A stretch of 16,718 nt of DNA, from positions 1,795,941 through 1,812,658 of the forward strand of contig NC_090622.1 of the NCBI RefSeq assembly GCF_004359215.1. Reading direction: 5' to 3'. Below the pieces are notes generated by a model, which did no database searches, was not told the DNA's origin, and saw only the letters and a list, made by a program, of their open reading frames with translations. Below are positions 1 through 7,606 of this stretch, piece after piece (the first letter of the stretch is position 1; the number at the start of each line of letters is the position of its first letter). This DNA comes from Bremia lactucae. Taxonomy: Eukaryota; Oomycota; Peronosporomycetes; Peronosporales; Peronosporaceae. The translations under genes were made by a program, and so were the position numbers.

Positions 1-6
1 TAATCC

Positions 7-180
7 ATACCTTCTCGGCCTTTTGGCTAAGATCAAGTGTAGTATCTGTTCTAATCAGTGTGAAAGCTGGTTTTCGCCTTTTGGCGGACGTTTTTTCACA
101 TTTATTTTTGAACTGCCTGACCGCGCGGCTTGCCGGCAGCGGTTAGGACGGTCTCCGGGGGCGTTCACCTTTCCCCCGTG
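7..180 (+). ncRNA. U2: U2 spliceosomal snRNA, copy 1 (intact)
   Basis: U2 snRNA is the spliceosomal RNA that pairs with the intron branch point. The 5' part is near-identical to eukaryotic U2: the TTCTCGGCCTTTTGGCTAAG stretch, then AAGTGTAGTATCTGTTC, which contains the branch-point recognition sequence GTAGTA (U2 nt 33-38). Next come stem IIa/IIc strands (GTGTGAAA with TTTTTTCACA), stem IIb CGCC-TTTT-GGCG, and an Sm-type site ATTTTTGAA near 105. Stem III is CCTGACCGC/GCGGTTAGG and stem IV is CGGGGG/CCCCCG. The 5' end is set by analogy to plant U2 (ATACC...). The 3' end is approximate, just after stem IV. This copy has every expected element and is the best candidate for a functional gene here. 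Confidence 0.95.
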
Positions 181-649
181 AGGCCAGCGAAACTTTTGCT
201 TCAATTTCTGTATTTATATGTTTGCGTATCATTTAAAGCTCATCGACCCTGTCCGTTATTACATTTGCCCACTATAAGCTTCTTTTGTACAATCAGTCGA
301 CTCGCTGTCGACAATCTGCTTTCTTCTCGCAAGAAGCAATTTTGTCTCGATGGCGACAAGTTACCTACACTGCAGCGACATACAGGCGACTTGGACTCAC
401 ACAATTCTTGATACCAACAAGGCTTGAACCCAGTCCGTGTCGTAAAAGAGTCTGCTTATAGTCCTCTCAATTTGCATTGACAAAAAACGCTCGGTTGTTA
501 AGCTGGAATCATTAGCCTTTATTTACGAAGTGGTGCAATGGAATTGCATATACTTTTAGATTGGCCGTGTCCACTATTTACGGATCGATAAATTTAGTAC
601 GAAGCGAAGCCGGTTCTTCTATGGAACAATGAATTGTAAAAAATGAGAT

Positions 650-734
650 GCGACCAACAAATCACAATTAATCTTTTTTCTTTCGTGAAGGCAGCTACAA
701 GGTATAGTATTGAATCCTTACTGTACTGTAATCC
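650..734 (+). promoter_or_regulatory. Putative U2 promoter region (conserved upstream block)
   Basis: The ~85 bp before the U2 start is nearly identical before copies 2, 3 and 4. It includes a T-rich run (TCTTTTTTCTTTCGTGAA) and GGTATAGTATTGAATCCTTACTGTACT ending about 10 bp before the RNA start (only the position matters here: 699-725). It has no recognisable PSE or TATA by animal or plant consensus. Its role as the U2 promoter is inferred from position and repetition. In unit 2 it would also drive the inserted retrotransposon. Confidence 0.35.
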
Positions 735-770
735 ATACCTTCTCGGCCTTTTGGCTAAGATCAAGTGTAG
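735..770 (+). ncRNA. U2: U2 snRNA copy 2, 5' part (split by Utopia)
   Basis: The first 36 nt of U2, identical to copy 1, end at ...AAGTGTAG and run straight into unrelated T-rich sequence at 771. The remaining U2 sequence resumes at 7469 with TATCTGTTCTAATCAG. The break falls inside GTAG|TA, the branch-point recognition sequence, so this gene cannot give a working U2 RNA. Its promoter side is untouched. Confidence 0.95.
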
Positions 771-879
771 AACCTTTTTATTTTTACCTCTTTTTCCTTT
801 GTGCTAAGAGTTGATTTAAAATCTATACTTGTGTCTTTAATTTTTGTTGTCCCTTTTCTGGCCACTCTGCACTCCTGGG
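771..879 (+). other. Utopia 5' UTR
   Basis: About 109 nt, strongly T-rich (AACCTTTTTATTTTTACCTC onward). An in-frame TAA at 838-840 closes the reading frame upstream. The frame is then open with TTG codons at 844 and 847 before the first ATG at 880. No HDV-like ribozyme fold (as in R2 elements) is evident by eye. Transcription is expected to begin at the U2 start 36 nt upstream. Confidence 0.6.
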
Positions 880-3800
880 ATGCGTATTTGGTGGCCAGAC
901 TGGCAGCCTCGCGAGCGCTCGCTGTCTTCTGACAGTGACGGCTCTACGGCTAGTCATTCCAGTCTCGCCAGCGATGCGTCCTTTTATGACGCACCGTCTG
1001 CCGCAGAGTCTGGTATGGACGATGATTTGATCCCGCTCCCACCTGACTTGTCATCAATTGATGGGTCCAGGGTGGGACAAGCGCCGTTCTTAGAACGTTC
1101 GCCCCCCTTTTATGAACATGGAGAGGGTCGATACGAATTGGGACGGGGCGACCTGGGATGGGGCGACCTGGGACAGGCGCACGATGGAAATTCTGTCTTT
1201 TCCGTTGCGGCCTTCGCGGGGTCTGAATATGGGCCCTGCGCGTCTCCACGGGCGACACCGCTTCGCGGCGGTGACACGGATTTGGACGCCGCCACTTCGG
1301 GCACGGGCACGGAACCCGCTTCGCCCCTGGCCTCCGTTGTGCCAGCGCGCGTCGACGTCTGTGACGTGCGCGAGGCCTTCCGGTCTCCGGTCCCGGCTTT
1401 AGATACCGTCGAAACCTGGCGACGTACCGTTGCGCACCCTGAAGGTACCTTCGGCCCTATACTTGGTTTAAGTATAGGGGTCGCCGTTCGGGCAATTCAC
1501 GATGGCGCGGCGGGCGCCGGCCCCGTCCGGGCCCCAAGTTTTTTCGCCTCCTCCTCCGCGCGGCTCTCGGCTCCCCCCACCTCTCCGCCGGCCCGGTGTG
1601 GCCTCGAGGAACCCAAGGCGTATGTTTTCGTACCCGGCAGGGCGGGCGTTATGCTGTCCGACAGGGTATCGAACCAATGTCAAGAGAGCGACGGCTCCCC
1701 GGGGCTCCACACGCATCCCCCGGGTCCTGCAGCGTGTGTCAAGGACGGAACCGCTTCCGTGAGCGCCCTTCCAGACGTAGAAGCGGCTCAAGAGCAAACG
1801 CATTTGGTATCTCGGCCCGGCAGGGCGGGCGGCATGCTGCCCGACCGGGTGCAGCACGCACAAACTCAGAGCATCTGCTCTCCGGGAGCCCACAGGCAGC
1901 ACCCGGGCCCTAACGCGGTCGAGTTGGCTCCCATTGCCCTTCCGCTCACCCATCAAGCCCCCGCCGCTGCCCAAGCTCAAGCGAAAGTTATTTCTCGACC
2001 TGGCAGGGCAGGAGGCATGCTGCCCGACCGGGTCAACTTTGGATCAGCGCTGGTAGCCGCTACGGCTCGCGCACTGGGTACCTTTAGCGACGGCGAGGCC
2101 CCGATAAGCGACGATGCCGCAAGTGATGACGACCGGTTCGGCGGGGTAGCTACGGAGCTGCCCGGTCGAGCTGGATACACTGCAGTGGCCGCGGCCTACA
2201 CCTCGGGCACGCCCGACACCTTTCCAGAGGCCGCCTCCACTGCAGCAATTGTTTATGGCCAACTCCTACAGGTTAATGACGACCGCCTCGGCTGGCAGGC
2301 TCTTATGCTGCCAGACCGAGTCGGGTACGGAAGATTTCCGCCTCGCGGCGATGGATTCAATGATTCCTCCGGGGCAACACCCGACGATGATGCTTGCGCA
2401 CCCGGCAGGGCGGCAGACATGCTGCCTGCCGGTGCAGCATCTGCCATGGCCAGAGCAGTGCCCATGGACGTCGACCAAGGCTGTCCGTGGTCATTCAGCA
2501 TCCCCGACCCGCTCCCCTCGCCGTTTACCCAACGCATTGGGGGGAAGCGCCGCCGCTTGAACGACGTCGACGGTGGTAACCAGCGCGAGCACGCCGAGCA
2601 ACTGCTGCTCGAGGACGTTGAGGCTGGGTCTCTGAACTCCGTGCTTAAGCCATTCGCGGCCAGCGCATCCTCAGCCTCCGTCCTGTCCGTGTATGCACAC
2701 AACGCGCAGCGATTCACGTGCACGCCATGTGCATACACGGCATCTAGCTTTGCCTTGCTGCGCCGCCACCGGGACTCAAGGCACCGTCACATCGCCTTTA
2801 CGGACCGGTTTTCGGCAGGTTGTGCGTGCGGCATCCCGTTTGTGTCGAGGCTGGCTGCAGCAAACCATGCGCACGCATGTGCCAGCCTCCATGACACCCC
2901 GGCTGCGACTGCACCAGCAGCAGGGAGTTTAAGCCCCACTGCCGGTGCAGTCAATGCAACCGCTACGGTGGCCAAGACTCAAGACCGACTGCCCGATCAC
3001 GACCCCCCGGTGCTCGCCGTGTCCCCCACACAGGCGAGCACCACCGATGACAACAAACCTCAGGCAGCGCGGTGGAGCTCTCCGCTCCCAAGAGAGCTGG
3101 TCGCTTCGCGGATCGCAGCCCGCCTCGGCACGATTCCTGCTCCCCGCTGGGACCCACCACTGCCTCGCAGCGTGGTCGCGTCCAGAATTGCTCTCCGCCT
3201 TCTCCCGCCGGAACGAAAGACAGAGAAAGAGTCCAAGGCCGAGGAAAACTCCGCCAAGGACAAGGCCACCGCCGAAGACACTGGCGGAGAGTGGCTACTG
3301 CGCTTCGACGGCGCCTGTCGGTCTAACCCTGGACAAGGCGGCGCCGGAGCTGCACTGTTCAAGCCTAGCGGCCCCGTGGTGTGGACTTGTTCCCACTACA
3401 TGCCGAGCAGCAGTGAGACCAACAACACTGCCGAATACACGGCGCTGCTGCTCGGCACACGGGCCGCCGCCGACCATGGCGTCAAGAACTTGAGGATCGA
3501 GGGTGACAGTAGCCTCATCATCCAGCAGGTGCGTGGCATTTTCGCCACGCGCAACAGGCGCCTCCGGCAGCTTCGGGTCGCGGTCAAGGCGGAACTGGCG
3601 CGGATGGAGCGGGCCACGCTCCACTCCATCGACCGCCAGGCCAATGGTCATGCCGACCGCCTGGCAAACGCCGCTCTAGACCGTCGCGCGACCAAGCTGG
3701 AGTGCGGGGTGCACGCCGATGGACATGGCTGCACCTCCACTACCACGACGGGTCCAGCGCCCGTCGAATCACCCCAGCCGGCCTCGTCACCCGTCCTGCC

Positions 3801-6800
3801 CGCTGCCCCACCCAGCCCCGTCGATGACGACGATATGGGCGACATCGACGATGGAGAAATCTATGCGCCGATAAAGATAGGGCCTCATGCTATTCCTCAA
3901 CGCCGCCCGCGCCTCCGCCTCCGCGAGCTGGAAGACAGCGAGCAAGAGGCGGCGGCGGCAATTGTAGAGCGGCTAGCGGCGACGCTGGCGGCCAAGATAA
4001 CGGATGCTGACGACTGGGAGGAGGCAGAAGGATACATCACAGCCCTTCCGTACACTCTGTACGACAAGCTGCAGCCTTTCTCCCAGTCCCAGCGCCGCAA
4101 CCCGCCTCACCCACAGCGCCAGCGCAGCGCCCCTTCAGCCCCATCCCCGGTTGCGCCGCAGGCCTCACAGCCTCGTGGCACTCGCTCTCGCCGTCGCCGT
4201 GGAAACTTCGTTGGTGGAAAGAAGAAGCGTCGCGCTCGGCCACCCCGTGTGACCCGCCACCACCGTGAGCACCGGCTCGATGAAGCTCTGGACGACATGC
4301 ACGCGGTGGAGCGTAGCGAGCCAGGCAACCGGAAGGCTGTCGCGAAGGCACGACGGCGTGTGGGCAGGATCAACTCGTCCATCGTCCAGCAGCGTCTCCG
4401 CCACCTCTTCGATACGTCGGAGAAGGTGTGCGTGCATAGAATTCTAGAGACAGCACGGAGAGGACGTGCTGCGCCCAATGATGTGACCATGGGCATGGAG
4501 GAAGCTCTAGCGGGTGCCGAGGAGGGGCCAAAAGAAGGTACTTGCCCAATCAAGGGCGAGAGGCTTCACGAATTCTTCACGACTGTGAATTCACCCGTGA
4601 GTTCATTTGACGTGATGGCCCCTGCTGGTGCGCAGTTCCGCTTGGCTCTCGCGAGCCTTCCGGCCGCTACCAATGGCACGGAGCTTCTCCAAGAGGCCCC
4701 TAGCGCTGAAGAGGTCGAGAACCAAGTACAGCATGTACGGGCTAGCTCAAGCCCAGGCCTGGATGGGGTCGGGTACGATATCTACAAGGTGTTCGCTACC
4801 CAACTCCTCCCCGCGCTCCATGCCGTATTCGCGTGCTGCTGGAAGTTCAAGCGCGTGCCTGGCAGTTGGAAGACCAGCGTGGTACGTCTGCTGCACAAGA
4901 AGGGCGATCGTCTCGACCCGTCCAACTGGCGGCCGATCTGCCTGCAGCAGGCTATCTACAAGCTTTACACTGGGGTCTTGTCACGCAGGTTCACGAGCTG
5001 GCTCGACGCCAATGGCCGCCACGCCGAGGCCCAGAAGGGATTTCGAGCGATGAATGGGTGCGGGGAACACAACTTCCTCGCTGCCATGCTCGTAGACCAG
5101 GCCAGGCGCAAGCGCCAAGAGCTGCATGTTGTGTGGTACGATTTTGCCAATGCATTCGGCAGCGTGCCACACGACATGTTATGGGAAGCGCTCGAGCGAC
5201 AAGGTGTCCCACCAGAGTTCGTCGCTTGCTGCCGTGGTCTGTACGCCGGCGCTTCGTTTACGATTGGGAACGCGGCGGACGGGACCACGGCGCCGATTGC
5301 GCTGCAGGTGGGAGTGTTCCAAGGCTGTCCACTCAGCCCACACCTCTTCATCGCCGCAATTGCGCCATTGCTCCACGCGCTCAAGGCCTTACCAGGCACA
5401 GGGGTACAGCTCACCAGCGTTGACCGTCCCGGTGCTGCGGCTTACGCCGACGACTTGAAAATTTTCAGCAGCACCGTGGATAGCATCAAACGTCAACACT
5501 CGGTGGTGAGCGACTTCCTTCGCTGGACTGGCATGCGGGCAAACCCGCAGAAGTGCAGCGCCATGTCAGTCCAGCGCGACTCACGTGGAGTGCAGATAAC
5601 CCAGGACATTGGGCTGCAGCTGGATGAAGCCATGATCCCCGCGTTAAGCGCCTCGGACTCGTACAAGTACTTGGGGATTGGAGATGGGTTTGACCATGTG
5701 CGCCGGCGTGTAGAGCTCGCCCCTGCTCTCACGCAGCTCAAGCTCGACGCCACTGCGCTCATGCAGTCCGGGCTGGCGCCATGGCAGGTGGTGAAGGCCG
5801 TCAAGGTTTATCTTTACCCGCGTGTCGAATACGCTCTTCGGCACCTGCGCCCATTCGCACAGCAGCTGGAGGGCTTCGACCGCCACCTTGTTCGTGGCCT
5901 TCGCCACCTACTCCGACTACCCACCAGCTCCACGACGGCATTCTTTTACGCGCCGGTTTCGCGTGGAGGCTTGGGGTTTCTACCCTTGACAGAGCTGCAT
6001 GGAGCATTGCAAGTGGCTCATGGGTGGCAAATGCTACATTCTCCAGACGCTGCCACCCAGCGCATTGCACGCCAGCAACTCCGTCAAATTGCAGAGGCTC
6101 GTTACCGGCTTGATGCTCAGCGGTGGCAAGACCGCGAGGAGGAGCTAGCCGAGCTCTTCCTCAACAGCAAGCTCGGGACGTCGGACGCAGCCCTACCCAA
6201 GCGACGCAACGGTGATATTGGGTCGCTGTGGTTCGACGTCCGCGGCCACCTCCACCGCTTCGGCTTGACGTTGGAATTAGCGCCGGCGGTGGAGGCAACT
6301 GGTACGGCGGCAAAACGGTTGCAGCTTCGCGTGCCGCACCACGGTGCATGGCTGGGGCATCGTGACATTTTAAGGCACTTGAAGTTGCACCTCAAGAACA
6401 GGCACTGGGCGCGGTGGGCCGCCATGAAAGACCAAGGGAAGGCCGCTCGCACGCTCGGGGGTGCTGGGAGCGGCTTCCTGTCGCGGCCTCAGGGATTGTG
6501 GGAGTCCGACTACCGCTTCGCGGTGGCCGGTCGCCTCAACCAGCTTGACACTCACAGTGTCTTGAAGCGCCGTCGCCTCCGCGTCCACGACAAGTGCCGA
6601 CTCCCTGGGTGCGCGCGGTCCGAGACGCTGGCGCACGTGCTCAACCACTGCGCCGGCACGATGGATGCGATCCGTGCGCGCCATGATGATGGGCTGAAGA
6701 TGATTGAGCGTGCTCTCACCTCGGCGGTGGGTACCCGCGAGGAGCGAGTGGAGGTACGAGTTAACCAAACGGTACTATCCCTCCCGGGCCCAGCGCTCCG

Positions 6801-7284
6801 GCCAGATCTGCAGGTCTACAACCACACCCGACGTATGGTGTCGGTGGTAGACCTTGCGGTGGCTTTTGAGGAGCAGCTATCGGACGACCCAGGAACGTCC
6901 TCGCTTGCGCGCATTGCAGCGCTGAAGCAGGCCAAGTACGACTGCATCAAGCGTCACCTTGAGAGCGAAGGGTGGACTGTACACCTTTCGGCGCTCGTTT
7001 ACGGCTCGCTTGGTGCAGTCGCAGGTGGCAACCTCAAAGTTTATATCGACCACCTTGGCCTGCTCAAGCGCGATGCGAAGCGGCTAGACCGGCAGCTGTC
7101 CGCAAGCTGCATTCAGTCTAGCCGCCGCATTTGGAACTTACACTGTGGACAGCACCGCGCGCGCCAGCAAGGCCAAGAAAAAGGAAAGGGGCAAGACCAA
7201 GTTCGCGGTAGTTCAAGGCGAAGACCAAGGGGCAGTCGGGTGTCGGAGTTCGGGGGGACTCCGCCCCACCAAGGCCGCCACTAA
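880..7284 (+). CDS. Utopia polyprotein: C2H2 finger, RNase H, RT, CCHC, RLE
   Basis: Single 2134-aa protein for target-primed reverse transcription into U2 genes. I chose the ATG at 880; the frame is open from 841 but only with TTG codons. Order (numbering from 880): acidic/proline-rich N-terminus with degenerate PGRAGGMLPDRV repeats (~252-520); C2H2 finger C614-x2-C617-x12-H630-x4-H635 and a weaker second finger (C648, C650); duplicated RW..PLPR..VASRIA segment (731-780); RNase H (D810, E852, D876, D926); acidic then basic linker with RSRRRR and KKKRRAR, a likely nuclear signal (~1100-1125); RT (SPGLDG, motif A YDFANAF with D1421, FQGCPLSP, YADD with D1524/D1525, YLGIG); CCHC C1906-x4-C1911-x7-H1919-x4-C1924; RLE (RPDL D1976, VVDLAV D1991, K2016/K2019-Y2020). 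The C-terminus is basic. No stop or frameshift. GC-rich, unlike the flanking spacers. Confidence 0.93.
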   Translation: MRIWWPDWQPRERSLSSDSDGSTASHSSLASDASFYDAPSAAESGMDDDLIPLPPDLSSIDGSRVGQAPFLERSPPFYEHGEGRYELGRGDLGWGDLGQAHDGNSVFSVAAFAGSEYGPCASPRATPLRGGDTDLDAATSGTGTEPASPLASVVPARVDVCDVREAFRSPVPALDTVETWRRTVAHPEGTFGPILGLSIGVAVRAIHDGAAGAGPVRAPSFFASSSARLSAPPTSPPARCGLEEPKAYVFVPGRAGVMLSDRVSNQCQESDGSPGLHTHPPGPAACVKDGTASVSALPDVEAAQEQTHLVSRPGRAGGMLPDRVQHAQTQSICSPGAHRQHPGPNAVELAPIALPLTHQAPAAAQAQAKVISRPGRAGGMLPDRVNFGSALVAATARALGTFSDGEAPISDDAASDDDRFGGVATELPGRAGYTAVAAAYTSGTPDTFPEAASTAAIVYGQLLQVNDDRLGWQALMLPDRVGYGRFPPRGDGFNDSSGATPDDDACAPGRAADMLPAGAASAMARAVPMDVDQGCPWSFSIPDPLPSPFTQRIGGKRRRLNDVDGGNQREHAEQLLLEDVEAGSLNSVLKPFAASASSASVLSVYAHNAQRFTCTPCAYTASSFALLRRHRDSRHRHIAFTDRFSAGCACGIPFVSRLAAANHAHACASLHDTPAATAPAAGSLSPTAGAVNATATVAKTQDRLPDHDPPVLAVSPTQASTTDDNKPQAARWSSPLPRELVASRIAARLGTIPAPRWDPPLPRSVVASRIALRLLPPERKTEKESKAEENSAKDKATAEDTGGEWLLRFDGACRSNPGQGGAGAALFKPSGPVVWTCSHYMPSSSETNNTAEYTALLLGTRAAADHGVKNLRIEGDSSLIIQQVRGIFATRNRRLRQLRVAVKAELARMERATLHSIDRQANGHADRLANAALDRRATKLECGVHADGHGCTSTTTTGPAPVESPQPASSPVLPAAPPSPVDDDDMGDIDDGEIYAPIKIGPHAIPQRRPRLRLRELEDSEQEAAAAIVERLAATLAAKITDADDWEEAEGYITALPYTLYDKLQPFSQSQRRNPPHPQRQRSAPSAPSPVAPQASQPRGTRSRRRRGNFVGGKKKRRARPPRVTRHHREHRLDEALDDMHAVERSEPGNRKAVAKARRRVGRINSSIVQQRLRHLFDTSEKVCVHRILETARRGRAAPNDVTMGMEEALAGAEEGPKEGTCPIKGERLHEFFTTVNSPVSSFDVMAPAGAQFRLALASLPAATNGTELLQEAPSAEEVENQVQHVRASSSPGLDGVGYDIYKVFATQLLPALHAVFACCWKFKRVPGSWKTSVVRLLHKKGDRLDPSNWRPICLQQAIYKLYTGVLSRRFTSWLDANGRHAEAQKGFRAMNGCGEHNFLAAMLVDQARRKRQELHVVWYDFANAFGSVPHDMLWEALERQGVPPEFVACCRGLYAGASFTIGNAADGTTAPIALQVGVFQGCPLSPHLFIAAIAPLLHALKALPGTGVQLTSVDRPGAAAYADDLKIFSSTVDSIKRQHSVVSDFLRWTGMRANPQKCSAMSVQRDSRGVQITQDIGLQLDEAMIPALSASDSYKYLGIGDGFDHVRRRVELAPALTQLKLDATALMQSGLAPWQVVKAVKVYLYPRVEYALRHLRPFAQQLEGFDRHLVRGLRHLLRLPTSSTTAFFYAPVSRGGLGFLPLTELHGALQVAHGWQMLHSPDAATQRIARQQLRQIAEARYRLDAQRWQDREEELAELFLNSKLGTSDAALPKRRNGDIGSLWFDVRGHLHRFGLTLELAPAVEATGTAAKRLQLRVPHHGAWLGHRDILRHLKLHLKNRHWARWAAMKDQGKAARTLGGAGSGFLSRPQGLWESDYRFAVAGRLNQLDTHSVLKRRRLRVHDKCRLPGCARSETLAHVLNHCAGTMDAIRARHDDGLKMIERALTSAVGTREERVEVRVNQTVLSLPGPALRPDLQVYNHTRRMVSVVDLAVAFEEQLSDDPGTSSLARIAALKQAKYDCIKRHLESEGWTVHLSALVYGSLGAVAGGNLKVYIDHLGLLKRDAKRLDRQLSASCIQSSRRIWNLHCGQHRARQQGQEKGKGQDQVRGSSRRRPRGSRVSEFGGTPPHQGRH
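1441..1479 (+). other. Palindrome plus perfect hairpin inside Utopia ORF
   Basis: A 12-bp perfect palindrome GAAGGTACCTTC (1441-1452) is followed 2 nt later by a 10-bp perfect inverted repeat. CCCTATACTT (1455-1464) pairs with AAGTATAGGG (1470-1479) across a 5-nt loop. The AT-rich hairpin stands out in this GC-rich coding region. It encodes part of the N-terminal domain (GPILGLSIG). A role in RNA structure is only inferred. Confidence 0.6.
1627..2436 (+). repeat. Degenerate ~61-aa tandem repeats in Utopia N-terminus
   Basis: The motif PGRAG-x-MLPDRV recurs at residues 252, 313 and 374 (exactly 61 aa, 183 bp apart). More degenerate copies follow at 428 (PGRAGYT), 471-481 (WQALMLPDRV) and 508 (PGRAADMLPAG). 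The stretch after the motif also repeats loosely (SPG-x-H-x2-HPGP in the first two units). At DNA level each of five copies keeps GGCAGG followed by ATGCTG, so GGCAG and CTGCC can pair as a hairpin. Confidence 0.75.
3070..3219 (+). repeat. 25-aa duplicated segment before the RNase H domain
   Basis: Two adjacent copies of a 25-aa unit start at residues 731 and 756: RWSSPLPRELVASRIAARL and RWDPPLPRSVVASRIALRL, each followed by a short proline-containing linker. The VASRIA-x-RL part looks like a short amphipathic helix. It lies between the zinc-finger region and RNase H. Function unknown; the repetition is directly visible. Confidence 0.75.
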
Positions 7285-7468
7285 GCGGTTATTTCGGGCC
7301 CATAGCGGCCGACAGGGCCATACCCAGGTAGGGAACCGCCCTTAAACCCAACCGGTACGTTGAAGTTCATTGCAATGTGTTGCAACCTACACACAACAAA
7401 CACACCACATAGAGTCATATTTTATGACACCTGAATTAGAACTTAACTGGTTGGTAATATATTCGATT
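7285..7468 (+). other. Utopia 3' UTR with a predicted nested stem structure
   Basis: 184 nt between the stop codon and the resumption of U2. A two-part long-range stem is visible: CCAACC (7348-7353) with GGTTGG (7449-7454), and AAGTTC (7363-7368) with GAACTT (7439-7444). They enclose a small perfect hairpin GTCATA-TTT-TATGAC (7414-7428). An upstream GCGGTT/AACCGC pair (7286-7291 with 7334-7339) is also possible. There is no poly(A) or simple-repeat tail, as in many site-specific LINEs whose RT recognises 3' UTR structure. Confidence 0.55.
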
Positions 7469-7606
7469 TATCTGTTCTAATCAGTGTGAAAGCTGGTTTT
7501 CGCCTTTTGGCGGACGTTTTTTCACATTTATTTTTGAACTGCCTGACCGCGCGGCTTGCCGGCAGCGGTTAGGACGGTCTCCGTGGGCGTTCACCTTTCC
7601 CCCGTG
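7469..7606 (+). ncRNA. U2: U2 snRNA copy 2, 3' part (downstream of Utopia)
   Basis: U2 resumes at nt 37 (TATCTGTTCTAATCAG) and continues through stem IIb, the Sm site, stem III and stem IV. With the 5' part (735-770) it totals 174 nt, the same as copy 1, so no U2 bases were lost. Stem IV here reads CGTGGG against CCCCCG, one mismatch relative to CGGGGG in the other copies. This fits a copy no longer under selection. Confidence 0.92.

Larger units (their letters stand above)
7..734 (+). repeat. U2 tandem repeat, unit 1 (gene plus spacer)
   Basis: First complete unit of a head-to-tail array with a period of about 729 bp (U2 starts at 7, 735, 8163 and 8892; the interrupted unit is 730 bp once the insertion is removed). 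Bases 1-6 are the tail of a preceding unit. The spacer 181-734 is AT-rich and nearly the same in all units, with scattered single-base differences. I see no second RNA gene or credible protein gene in it; short ORFs there are not conserved as proteins. Confidence 0.9.
771..7468 (+). mobile_element. Utopia-like RLE-type non-LTR retrotransposon in U2 gene
   Basis: A ~6.7-kb insertion between U2 nucleotides 36 and 37, in the same orientation as U2. No target-site duplication or deletion is visible: GTGTAG ends the left flank and TATCTG begins the right flank. It has a ~109-nt 5' UTR, one 2134-codon ORF and a ~184-nt 3' UTR without poly(A). Established knowledge: Utopia is a lineage of LINEs with a restriction-like endonuclease that targets U2 snRNA genes, and oomycete members carry an archaeal-type RNase H before the RT. 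Target, polarity and domain order all match. The ORF is unbroken, so this may be an active or recent copy. Right boundary uncertain by 1-3 nt because of the ATT|TATCTG junction. Confidence 0.9.

Noticed and set aside
130..411. 93-codon ORF in U2 unit 1 (and similar short ORFs at 8071-8301, 8842-9066 and 8867-9199)
   Set aside because: They overlap the U2 RNA and its spacer, and the frames are not kept between otherwise near-identical repeat units.
530..565. Weak resemblance of GCATATACTTTTAGATTGG in the U2 spacer to the U6 snRNA 5' region
   Set aside because: Similarity is limited to a short AT-rich string, with no ACAGAGA box or downstream U6 domains.
790..815. Polypyrimidine run plus CTAAG in the Utopia 5' UTR as a possible 3' splice site
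   Set aside because: No matching 5' splice site could be located, and T-rich sequence makes such patterns likely by chance.
1468..1980. Long antisense and alternate-frame ORFs across the Utopia gene (e.g. 1980-1468, 4553-4107, 4833-5423)
   Set aside because: Shadow ORFs in GC-rich coding sequence. They carry no domain motifs, while the 880-7284 frame has all catalytic residues.
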